In this document: one piece after another, positions 32,668 through 45,556 of the stretch
How positions within the stretch are numbered: the stretch's first letter is position 1
Layout of the letters: each line of letters starts with the position of its first letter
Assembly (NCBI GenBank): GCA_017506865.1
Contig: JAFCMP010000201.1
Location: forward strand, 744,001 to 808,000
DNA length: 64,000 bases
Direction: 5' to 3'
DNA from: Tribonema minus
Lineage: Eukaryota; Sar; Xanthophyceae; Tribonematales; Tribonemataceae
The notes under the pieces: generated by a model
The model's database searches: none
What the model was told of the DNA's origin: nothing
The model's input: the letters and a program-made list of their open reading frames with translations, nothing else
Position numbers and translations under genes: made by a program

Positions 32668-35600
32668 ATGGGAGGGACCGTGGGGAGGGTGTTGGCGCAC
32701 CAATACACCCATTCCTTCACGGAAAACCGCAGGGAGCTGCAATCGAACTTAATGCGGCGGCGAAAAGATATGGACGCTGACAGCTTCTACGACATTGCGG
32801 AAGTCATAGGGCTTGGGTCAATGGGTCAGGTGAATGCAATGTCCTCGCAAATATGCTCATGGATGTGATTTGCAGCATCTGTTCCGTCATGTTGAAGCTG
32901 TCTTACTTGCTGTGCATGTCGGTGCAGATTTTCAGGGTCGTGAAGCGGAGCACAGGCCAGGTGTTTGCGCTCAAAACGATTCAGCTGGCCAGAGTCACGA
33001 AGGCAAGTCTCATGTAACATATACTTCAACACCGACAACACCGACACTGACACAGCTGATAGGCTGCATGAGGATCATGTCTTAATTGTGGCTTGCTGCA
33101 GCTTGAAGCAGTACTGGGAACCTGTTTGAACTGACACACGCACGCTCTCTGCTTTGGTATGTCGGCGCCGTGCTGGCAAACATGCACAATATCAACTGAG
33201 CAAAAAAGTGTTTTGGCAGCACATAGGCTTGAAGCTGTGCTGTGTAGCCGTGCAGCGTGACCCTTGTTCTGTCAGCCACCATGCAGGAATTCATGCTGGT
33301 GTGTCACGGTGTGACGCAATTACTTGAAGTTCGAGGTGCACATCTCGATCTAGGATGCAGGTTTGAAGCGATGCACCTCTCCTTCCTTAATCTCTCTGAA
33401 GAAACATTGGCGGTGTGTGTGCCTGTGCTCTGCTTGCAGAAAATGGTCAATGAGCTGCAGAACGAGATCGACATCTTGCAGAACCTGACACACCCCAACA
33501 TTGTACGTGAGTACCGTGAGTCAGGCGCAGTGATCTGCAGACGTGAAACCTTGAAGTTGAGGGTGCATGTGCAGAGAGGGAGTGCATGTGGTTTTAACTG
33601 CAGCATTATGATCGTGCCTGCTCACGGGTAGGGTGCGAGTCTCACCTGCTAGGGTGAGAAGAGTACTCTTAAGGTTTATGTGCCCACTGATCTGTGCGTG
33701 CATCAGCTGCATGTGGCTCCACATTCAGCAGCCACTGCTCTGTGCTTTTAAGCGATTCATATTGTGCGCACGGTTGGCAACACCATTGAAGCTACAGCTG
33801 CGGAGGTCCATGGCAGACATGCAGCAGGGGAGTGGAGCGCAGCTGCACAGTGCTCAGGAGGGAGAACGCACATTGCTCAGTGGCGACAGGAAGGGAGTGG
33901 GGGGGGTGGGGGGTGGCGGGGGGGGTGGGGGGTGGGGGGCAGGGGGGACGGGGCTCAATGGCTACAGTGCTCAGCAAGACTGTGGTGATGCTCAGCTGCA
34001 CGACTGAGAGCTTCAAGTGCTAAAACTTCAAGTACAACGCTCAGCTCTGTCGGGCAGCGCGCCTGTTGCTCAGTGTGACAACATGGCGCTGCTGCGCAGT
34101 TGGGATTGCATGCCCCGATCTGAGGGTAGCACTTGACGTTGTCATTACATCTTGCACTCACAATGTTCAGGGTGCAAGCACTGCGCACATGGTGTCGGTT
34201 TGCGGACTTGTGCAAAACGGTGCCATTGCCTTGTGAGCTTTATACAGGCAGCGGTGTTGGCTACATGGGCACTCTTGACGAATGCCAAGTGAAGTTGAAA
34301 GTTGAAGTTTGCTTTTTGTGCTTGCTCATACTTGAAGAAGTATAGCCTACGCGCACTGCAGGTCAGGTCAAAGTCACCGGAATTGGTCACAGCAAACGCC
34401 CATCACATTGGTTCGTCTGATGGCATAGCGTTGTACTCCAACGCAATGTTCAACTTGTGCACTAACATCGGGCTGCATGTCCCCCCTATCATACCTCGCT
34501 AATGTCCATGACAGGGCCTCTGGAGGTGTTTGTGATGCATCGGCATATACAGCTCATCATTGACCTATGCGGGGGAGGGGATTTGTATGCGCGAAGGCCA
34601 TATACAGAGGCGGCAGCAGCGATAATTTGCCGGCAAATCCTCAGGTACAATTATCATTGCACAGCACATGTGTACATGAGTCGCATATTTTGCTTTTTCT
34701 ATAGGTTTTCCGCCATTCAAGCGGAAGTACTTCGACGTAGAAGTCCAGTTGTCAAGTTTAATGAGCAGGGTTAGGCTGCCCTGCACATGAACTGCCTCCA
34801 ACTGATGTCTTGCATGTATATTTCAACTACTTCAAAGTCGGTGTATGTAACTAAGCAGATTTTCGGGCTTTGCTTTGGTGTACATTTATACTCGCAAGGC
34901 AAGCATTTGAAGTTCAAGTCCATGAATACTTTAGCTCCAACACTTGCACTAAAGCAGCCGCGGTAATTCGCCGGGAAATCCTCAGATACATTGAGCACAT
35001 GGTGGTGCCCTACACGTCAACTAAACCAAGTGTTGTCTTTGCATGCATTCCTCAACTATGAGACAAAGAAACACTCTGGACTTTGCTTTCTGTACATGTA
35101 TAGTCACAAGGCGAGTCTTATGCATTATGTGTCCATAGCCACTCAAACTCAAACCCTAACCCCAACTCCAACCCGTCCTCTGATCCTAACCCTAAGTTAA
35201 CTCGTGACGTCAACAGTTATTGCACAGTTGAACTGGTACCATATGATATTGTGCACTGATCTTCCTTCCGAGCATTCACATCTCGCATAGTGCCTCCGTA
35301 GATTGAATGCGTAACAGGAGACCCTGAGGAAGCGAAGCTCGCAGTGTCATCGTTGCTGCAGGCTGTGGCATTGCCTATCGTGATGCCAATACCTACTTTA
35401 AAGCTCAAACCCAACAACCAGTCGGCATGTTGTGTGCTGTTGTTGTTGTGTTGCAGCGCAATAGCTTACCTACACTCCAAAGGTGCGTGCCCGTGCGTTA
35501 CTGCGATAACATGCAGATTTCGCTTTTGTTACACTCGCCACCCTGATAATGTCCAATCGTCGTAAAAGTGGTATTAAAGGACTACTCCAGCGTACCCCCG

Positions 35601-38600
35601 GTCTTGCGTATGCACACCTCGCTAGGAAGACGGGGGTCTTATACGACATTATAGATGTCGAATGGGGGGGTCTTATACGAGAGGGGCTTTATACTCCATG
35701 ATTTACAGTACATACCGCATCTCCTGTACGCCTGCCACTTCATGAGCAGCGCCATGATGTGCATACAAACGCAATGTGCACCTTGATGTGAACTGTGTAT
35801 TGATACGCTGTTGGCCTGGCTGACAATGCAATGGCCAGTAACTACAATACCGGACTTGTGCATGGCCGGGGTGTTGATCTGGCTGGAATGAAGTGATCAT
35901 GCTGCGGGGTCGTTGAGCATCTACCTCGAAGTGGCGGGACTAGTGTGTTGAAGTTCATGAACCTTATTGTGCCCATGCAAGAGCCCTGAGCGTGGTGGCC
36001 TTCAAGAGCACTCTGAAGAATGCTCTACCTAGACTTTGGCGTACCTTTAGGCATTTGTGTGCACTCCTGGTATCAAATGCAAACCCATCTGGCTGTCTGT
36101 GCGCCTGTGGAACATGCCTTCAATGATATACATTAAGATGAAGGGGTATCCTGTGAGACACCTTTCCAGTCAACGCTATATTCACAATACTTGCAGTATG
36201 GATGATGGAGTTGTTTCGTTTTGCCTATGCACATTGGCAAATTGTCGTTGACGTGCGCATTCTGCATACGTTGACTGTTGTTTGATTATCAATGGCACGA
36301 GCTGCAGGTGTGTGTCACCGGGATTTGAAGGTGAGAACAACGTTTCGACACATGCTATTCACGATGCATAGCATGCTTGCAGCCTTCCAGTCCAGTTGCG
36401 TGATGAGTTAGTTGCCTGACCAGGCAGCAACATATGCTTGCATTCACAATGACATCATGTTCGAGAGAGAACTCCCAGATGCGGCTGTGAAGGTGAATTG
36501 AACTGAATTTGAATTTGAACCACCTTACTGGGAAATCTGTTTCTGGAAACAGGCTGAGGGCATCCTATGCAATAACCTCATAAGCTGATCGGCTGTAGGC
36601 ATGCAGTTTATCAGCCCACTACATATACTGCAGGAGTTCGGTCACAGTTTGCTATGCTTGATGGTCTTGCATGCGCGCAAATGAGCAGAGTGCACGGGAA
36701 GAAGTTGAAGCGAATATGAGTAGCCTTTATGCTGACAGTAGTCAATGTGGTTTTCTATAGTTGAAGTTGCACCAAAACACTTCTGCTCCACGCTGGGAGG
36801 CGCTCTTGTTGCAGTTTTATAAATGTTCAAATTCACTGTTGCTATTGCAGTGCTGAGCACTGCCGGACACCTTTTGGTATATATTCCGCTGGAGAGCGAC
36901 CTCCCACACATGCCGCTATGAAGGGAAATTGAAGTTGAAGTTGAAATTGACACATGCCGAGTGCTCTCTGACACAGGCTGAGAGCACCCCCTTGCCAGTA
37001 CTCCCACAAACAGTGTTTTGCCGTTACTGGATTCCTGCTGCCCGGATGCATACCCGCATGACCATACATACATACCCCAAGTGGCACATCTTGAACTGGG
37101 CCACGACTTCCTCGTGCTGAGCACTGCTGCATGTGTGCACATGTGACTCTCCCGCAGTTCGAGAACATCATGTTCGAGAGCGACCTCCCAGATGCGGCTG
37201 TGAAGGTGAGGCTGAAATTGAAGTTGAAGTTAAAGCACCCAAAGTGAACTGGCATCCATCTTTGAATACAGGCTGAGAGCACTCCCTACGCGATACTCCC
37301 ACAAGCTGTTATGCCATGCCGAAATCACCTCAACGTCCAACTTCAACACTGCTGTGCATTGCTGGTGACTCAGTTTGACCGCTTAATCTGCTCAAGCTCT
37401 CTTGGCACATGTTGTGCATCTGCAACTGCTACTGTAGTGCTACAGCGCATTCAGGCGAGTGACACACTTTGTCAAGTGTGTGCGCCGCCATTATGTGTAG
37501 CTGCATGACCATACATGCATACCCCAAGTGGCACATCTTGAACTGGGCCACAACTTCCTCGTGCTGAGCACTGCTGCACGTGTGCGCATGTGACTCTCCC
37601 AGTTGCTCGACTTTGGCCTCAGCGCGCGGTATCGCGAAGGCGAGCAGCTGCGGAGCACTGTGGGAACAGCCTACAGCATGGCTCCGGAGGTACAGTACAG
37701 GATCAGGCGAACAACTGTGGAGCACTGTAGAGCTATTAAAGCATGACCCCGGAGGTGAAGTGTTTCAGCGCTAAAATATGGAGTGCGGCTAGAGGTTCCG
37801 CGTCGGATGCATGTGTGAGGGCAATTTTTACAAATAGAGTTGCAAGTAATGTAAGCTCTGCTGGTGATGCAGAACTGCCATTCGCCATGCACGATTAGGG
37901 TTAGGGTTAGGGTTAGGGTTAGGGTCAGGTTTAGGGTTAGGTTTAGGGTTAGGGTTGGGTTGGGTTGGGCATTAGGGTTAGATTTAGGATCAGGCAAACA
38001 ACTGTAGAGCGCAATCGTTACAAACAGAGGTGCAAGTACTTAAGCACTGCGGGTCAGGCAGAACTGCAACTCGCCATGCTTGGAGCCTGGTACGGCACTC
38101 AGCGCCAAACTGATATCGCAACATGCCAGCAATTCCTGAAATTTGGCCATCTGTGCGAGTAACCTTACACAGTGGGCGGCAGGGCCCCACGGGAGGCCTC
38201 TGTGCACCTGATGCACACCAGAGGTCCTAGCTGCACCACATGCTTTGCTTATGGCCCCTGGCTGATAACAGGCCGTCTGTCCCTTGGTGTTCAGTCTGAC
38301 AGGCTGACTGACAGGAGGAACATTAGAACTGCCCTGGTTACCTGTGTGAGCGCTGCTGCGCAGTACAGCAATGCTCAGCACCACGGCAATGACCCTGACT
38401 CGCCACTTCCACTTCATGATGCTGCTGCGCGAATGACAGCAGACCGCCATGAGCGTTTGCTTGATGTTGCATGTGAGCACTGCACACAACGACCCTGACT
38501 TGGCCCTCACAATCATGGTGCTGCTGACCGGCTTTCAAGTGCTCGTCGATCACACGTGCAGTACAGCAGTGCTCATAGTGCTGACCTGCCCACAGGTGCA

Positions 38601-41600
38601 GGTGCACAAACCAGCAAGTGCTCAGCAACACAGCAACAACTCTGACTTGGCCCCGTGACTCATGTTGCTGCTGACCAGCCCAGATGCTCGCCGATCAGAT
38701 GCGCAGAACAGCAGTGCTCAGCAACGCAACAACGACTCTGACTTTGACTCTGACCCTGTGACTCATGGTGCTGCTGTCCCCAACTGCTCGCCGATCGGAT
38801 GTATGTACAGTACAGCACTGCTCAGCACCACATTAACGACTCTGACTCTGAGTTGGCCCTCAAATTATGACTTGGCCTCTTTGCCTCATGCTGCCCCCAG
38901 GTGCTCGCCGACCAGATGTACAACCAAGCGTGTGACCTGTGGAGCGTAGGCGTTGTGCTGTACATGATGCTCTTTGACAAGATGCCCTTCGCCCCTAAGG
39001 TGATTGAAAGCGATACACGCGGTATGTAATGGCTTTCTTGCAGGCGACAACTGTGTGGCAATGGGTCAAGTGCTTCAATGCCGCAAGTTCTGTAGACATG
39101 ATGCTCTTTGACAAGATGCCCTTCGCTCCCAAGGTAATTGTCATTTGCTGCGACACACGCGCTGTGTGGGGGTATCGGTATGTAATGGCATCCTTGAAGG
39201 CGAATGGTGTTGCAATGGGCCATGTGCTTCATATTGCAAGTTCTGTCAGCATGCTGCGCTTTGCATGAGATGCCCTCTGCACCCAAGGTGATCGTCGCTT
39301 GCTGTGGTGCGAGTATTTGATACCTATATGTGCGCACCTGCTGTCAGTTGCTTATCGTAACACTAGGGTTAGGTCACTTACATAGGGTTAGAGTGTTAGA
39401 GTTAGCATACGCCTGCCTTCCGATTGCCTTCACAGCTCATCAGAACTGCAATGCCACTTTGTCACTGTCCCAATGGCTACAGCGGAGTTGCAAGGCAATG
39501 GCAGACAAGATCCGAACCGTCAAGATGGCAGACAAGATCAAGAAGGCAAGTTTTGTCCCATCCGAAGCGCATATGGCTCCTGCTGTGCCATGCAACTTGT
39601 ACACTCTGGCTGCACACCTACACTGAATGGCTGTTGCATGATTCATATGTAGATTGGTGTCATAACTTCTTATACTAGTGCACAAAGCCTGCTCCCCACT
39701 GGATCTGATTACACCGTGGCTACCTATTTGTAGAGCACATAATGCTTTTGAAGTACGTACATTTAACCTCAAGGCATGACGCACCTGCTATGCTTATACT
39801 CGTGTCTATGCAACACATTCAACTTCAAAAGGTGCTCGTTGCTGAACTGTTCTGCTTGCACCGTGTATACCTACAGTATACCAACATTAGCGCCAAGGCG
39901 AAGGAGCTGGTGTGCCATCTCAACATGGTCTAGAAGTACATACATCACCGTCATGGCATAACGCACCCCGCTATGCTTATACCCTGTGCCTCTGCAACAA
40001 CTTCGTGATCTACTGCGCATGTATCTGTTGCTGAACTGCTCTGCTTGCACCGTGTTCACATGCAGTACACAAACATCAGCGCCAAGGCGAAGGAGTTGGT
40101 GTGCCGTCTCATGGAGTTGGATGCCAACAAACGCATCACGGCGTCACAGGCACTGCTGCACAAGTACATGGTCTGGGCACGGTATGTGAAGAAAAAACAA
40201 AAAAATCATGAAACAAAACAGAACATGTATGCACGTACGCTTCCTCGAAATGGTTCTGCAATATGTTCCAACAGGGCTGAGCATTACGGCGCCACAGGCG
40301 CTGCTGCACAAGTACATGGTCTGGGCGCGGTACGCAAATCTAACCGTCACCCGAACACTAACTTTAACCCTAACCCAGTCCTACTCAAAGCCAATTTCAC
40401 ACATGACTTGCAGACATGGTGTTGAACGCATTTACGCTTTTCTGAATGCTCTCTGTGAGATGCTCCAAAAAGGTAGCTCCAATGGGGTGCATTTAGAGTG
40501 AGAGGTAGGATTTTCTTCTAGGGGTTGGCGGATTTGGCTTCGCGTGGTTGCACGCGTAGGTTTCAGCAATGGAGACATTACATGCAGTTTTCAACAACGG
40601 AGAAATGGCATGCTCAGTCTGCGCGCGTACTGTAACTGGGGTTAGGGTTAGGGTTAGGGTTAGGGTTAGGGTTAGGGTTAGGCAGCCAAGCGCGCTGGAA
40701 CAAGATGATCGCTCTGTCACGTGTGCACGCTCTGCAAGAACATAGGCAACACACCTGCAACATATTTTCCTTTTACACTTTACTCCGTTCACAGTCTACC
40801 TTATCCTTGTAAACGTAATGCCCAGCATGTACTTTGTATACACGTTGTACTCACGAGGTAAATGCGTTTACCATCGTGTTCACAATGGGTATGTATGTAT
40901 GTTGCAGAGACGGCGCCAAGTCCAACAGGTCCACAGACGGCAAGGACATCATGTGCAGCCTCCAGCGCTACAGCAGCTACGGCAAGATGCGGCGAGCAGC
41001 ACTCATGGTGGTGAGCCGTGTTGCCAAAACCCTAATTTCCTAACCCTAAACCTTGACCCCAGTCTCAGCTACGGCAAGATACGGCGAGCAGCTCTCATGG
41101 TGGTGAGCCGTGCTGCCCTAACCCTAGCAATAACCCTAACCGCCACCCTGAACCGTAACCCTCACCCTAGCTAAGGCAAGATGCGGCGAGCAGCCCTCAT
41201 GGCGGTGAGCCGTGTAGCTTTAACCCTAAAAACAGTCCAAACCCTAGCCTTGGATCATAACTCCAACCCCGAGCTCGTTCCTAGCTCTGAACCTTAAACT
41301 CAGCTGCGGCAAAATGCGGCGAGCAGCCCTCATGGTGGTGAGCTCTGTCCTGCTCTAACCCTAGCTCCAATCCTAGCCCGAAGCACAACCCTACCTCTAG
41401 CTACAGCAAGATGCGGCGTGAGCCGTGCTGCTGCTCTACCCCTAACCCTAGCCCTCATTCTAGCCCTGAAGCATAAACCTAACTCTGAGCAGTGTCGCTC
41501 ATTTCTCCTGTCACCGCATTCGACCTGTCGATTTTTCGACCGGTGGTCCGTGCAGTGTCGTTTCCCAAGGCAAGGCGTAATCTTTTTCGTTGCATCTGCT

Positions 41601-44600
41601 TTCGCGGTAACCACAGTGGTGCGCCTTGCCTTGTACCATGTCTGTGTGCTGGCTGATTAGGGTTGATTTCAACTTGTTAGGGTCAGGGCTATCTTAAGCG
41701 TAACATGGCGCTACGCCGGTCCTTCGTGGCCACTGTTCATCGACTGCTATGCTATGTTGGAAAGTAGGATGCTTGGAACAAGTCCGTAGAGGAGACAGAG
41801 TGCAGACTGGAGAAGTCTAGCTAGTTGCTGTAAAGCGTGAAGTGAATATTAAGCACAGGTCCAGGCTGCCTCCACCGGGAAGGCGCGAATAAGGCGCAAT
41901 CGTACAAGTGCAATAAGGCACGGTGGAACCTATAAAGCATAATGGTGCCACCAGTCATGCCCCGGGGTGACTGGAGTCCCCCGGCTTAACCAATGCTGAG
42001 CAGACACAGAAAGCCTGCAATTCCAACATGCTATTGCCCTGCGCCCCTTCCCCCTGAACCCCTGTTTGATTCTTGTGCGCAACAAATCATTGTTCCGTGC
42101 CAAGAAGCGATAAATTATGTCTTACTTGAAGTGTTGAGCTGTAGAACGCACAACATGTACCACCCCTCTGTGGCATGCCTCATTGTGGAAGATATCAGGC
42201 ACAACAACGCTGCTTGACAACACGTCATTCGTATGCATGTATGTATATAGCTGCTGTCAGTAAACATCTGAAGTTGGTGCATACATGCATACCCTCAGGT
42301 GGCGCATCAGTGCTCGCCGGAGCAAATACGCGACCTGCGCGATGTGTTCACCAGCTACGACACAGCGGTGAGTTGCCACAAGAATCTTGTACACTTCAAG
42401 TTCAAGCAATAACTGTCATTCATGTCACGCTCGCACATGTATCTTCAATCAGAGGTGGCTTATCAGTGTAAGTCTGTGGCTTGAGAAAGAAGACCTATAC
42501 AGTTGCACTGTTACGCAATTGTTGCACAAGGGCTAGCCCAACTGAGCATGGCTACAAATGCTGACCTTGCCGTATTGTTATTCAAGCTCAGGGTGGATAC
42601 ACAAGCGTTATCAGTAAGTGCCGCAATGGTGGCTGCTGCGCAATTGCATACAAACGGAACTCGACATCTGAAGACACATCAATACTTTGCTGGCGATATA
42701 GCGAGCAGCCCTGCATCAACGCAACCCCTGTTGCAGCTGCCCACCATAATACAATACTTCAAAGTACCTCACATTGGCGATGTATATTTCAAAGGCATTC
42801 GAATTGTGAATCCATGCATGAACATAGATAGTCCACCTTCAACTTGGACAATTGCCATGTCAAGAGGATTTTGCTACAGCAGGCGCTGCTGCAACACGCT
42901 ATGAGCGTGGAGCACATACCTGTATATCACTTCAAACTGTACATATATTAACTTCAACTTCAACACCAACACTTGCCATGTCAGGAGGACGGAACCATTA
43001 CGGCCCTCGAGCCAGCAGGCGCTGCTGCAACACGGCATGAGCGCGCGGCAAATACATGCACATAAACTTCAAAATGTACATATACTAAAACTTTACCTTC
43101 AACTTCAACAATTGCCATGTCAGGAGGACGGAACCATCACGGCGCTAGAGTTGCAGCAGGCGTTGTTGCAACACGGCATGAGCGCGCAGCAAATAGGAGA
43201 GATATTCAGTGGCGTTGACATGGACAACAGGTGCGCGGGCAAGCTTCAAGACCATGTTCAAACTTTAACATCATGTGCATGACTTCAACGGCATGATGTA
43301 ACCTCAAACAACGAGCAGGTGTAATCCGAGACTGAAGCCTTGCTCTGGAGAGGCGATGTGCAAAGCAGCAGCCGCTGCTCTGCTCGCATGCTGCAACTTG
43401 AAGATGGTAAGACTTAAAGAAGTCCTGCACTTCATCTGTGTGGACTTGCAAGCAGCAGGCATCCCTTGCTCACTCTATGGATTCAAACTTTGATTGTGTA
43501 GATTTCCTGTGCCGATGTTCTGCTCTGCGAATTACGAGGAGAGGGGCCCACTGTGGATCCCTGTGTTGCATCGCATCATTTTGCGGCCTCAAGAGATGAA
43601 GAGAGGTGATTGCTAGTTTGATTCAAGGTGTAATGTCAACACACTAGCGGTTTCTGAAAGGCACTGCTATTTCAAACCACATGGCAATGCTGTGACACTT
43701 AGTTTTTGACGATCATGTAGAAAGGTTGCAAGAGGGGCAAGGTGTCTACCCTTAACCCCTGAACCCTGAGGGCAAACGTACACATCTACACTACCCTTCT
43801 CTGCGCTGGTTAAAACAAAGACATTCCAGCATTCCAACGCTGTTGTGCTGCGTTGTACTCTCTGCAGTGGCAAGCTGGACTATACTGAGTTCCTAGCAGC
43901 GACGGTCGAAACCATGGGCTTCCTAGCTGAGGAAAAGATCATGGAGGCATTCAATAGGCTTGATGAGGATGGGAATGGCGTCATCACAGATATGGAACTG
44001 CGGAAACTTCTCGGCAAGGTACGCGGATGAATCCTCGTGGACAGAGTTCGAAAGGAGTACATGCGTTATCGCGTTATCTCACTGATGAAGGCAGCTAGGT
44101 CGCTTGCCGATTTGCAAGCATACTGTGCACATGTCAGGGCGCATGAAGGGCATAACTTATCTGAGTCAAACGAGTGCTTGAGTCGATGAGTGAACCTTAA
44201 GTCATATGTGTCAGCGCTGTCCGGCATATGTTGAAACTACGAGTAATGCATTCAAGTGCTTGAATTGATCATCGGTCAATCTTGTGTCCTCAACAACACG
44301 TGCAGCACGTAATCTGCTAACCCCTCTGTCACCAGATGACAACAGCACTTCAAGGCGCCATATGCATGGAAATGCCATCTTTGAGCACAAGTGGAAAAAG
44401 TGTGCTGCCGACTTTGGAGTTGCCGCTTGTGTGCCAGCTTTCTTTTTCGCAGGGCATTGGTGCCTGCAATGTTTCCGATGGTTTCTGCGATCAGGACTTG
44501 GACCAGGAATAATGACGCTTACCCCAATTGTTCTCTTCAAAAAGGTTTCCGAAGTAGACGTCACGGCTGTTGCGTTTGCAGTCACGTCATGCTCACCGCA

Positions 44601-45525
44601 ACCACCACAGAGCTGCAAGCCCGTGTTGCTATTACCATTGTTGTCAAACCGCCCCTGACCCCAGCCCTTCAAACCCCAGCTGTACAAATTTTCTGTACAC
44701 ATTGACCCACACACGCCGCACTCCATTCATTAAACCTAACCCTCACCCATATTTCAATTTCATCCCTATCCCTAACCCTTACCTATTCAACCCTTACAAG
44801 CAACCTTTGCTCACTACAACTTTGAAGACGTTGAGGCCATGATAGCGGAGGCGGACAATAACCATTTCTGTTCACCTAACCCTAATTATAACCCTGACAC
44901 TAAACCTAACCCTAGTTATACCCCTAACCCTAACCTGAACCCTAAACCTTCTGCGCAGGGCTACAAGTTTGAAGACGTGGAGGCCATGATGGCGGAGGCG
45001 GACAAGAACCACTTCTGTTGACCTCACCCTAGTTGTAACCCTATCCTTTGACCTAACCCTGATTATAGCCCTAAACCTTACCCTACACTCAATCTACATG
45101 CGCCCTGTGCGCAGGACTACAAGTTTGAAGACGTGGAGGCCATGATAGCGGAGGCGGACAAGAACCGCGACGGCCGCATCGACTTTGACGAGTTCATGCG
45201 CCTCATGCTGAGCACTGCCTCAGACAGGAGAGTCACCACCTCGCGTTCCCACAACCGCGCCGCGCTCGACGCCATGCGTATGGGCGCCGACGCCTCCAAC
45301 ACCTTCTCTGAGGACGACCGCACGCACGCCATCTCCGCCGCCATTGCATCTGCGACCGCCGCTGCCGCCGCTGCCGCTGCCGCCGCCGCCGCTTCCGATT
45401 CTGACTCAGAGTCGCCACCGCAGTCGCCGAAACATGCCAACGGCAACGGCGGCAGCGGCAGCGGTAGCGGCGGCGGCGGCGGTGGCGGCGGCGGCGGCAG
45501 TGGTGGCCACAGCGGCGGCAGCGGC

Positions 45526-45556
<31 letters not shown>

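Noticed and set aside
37894..37980. True chromosome end
   Set aside because: The TTAGGG array is internal to the CDPK gene and flanked by its exons, so it is interstitial.
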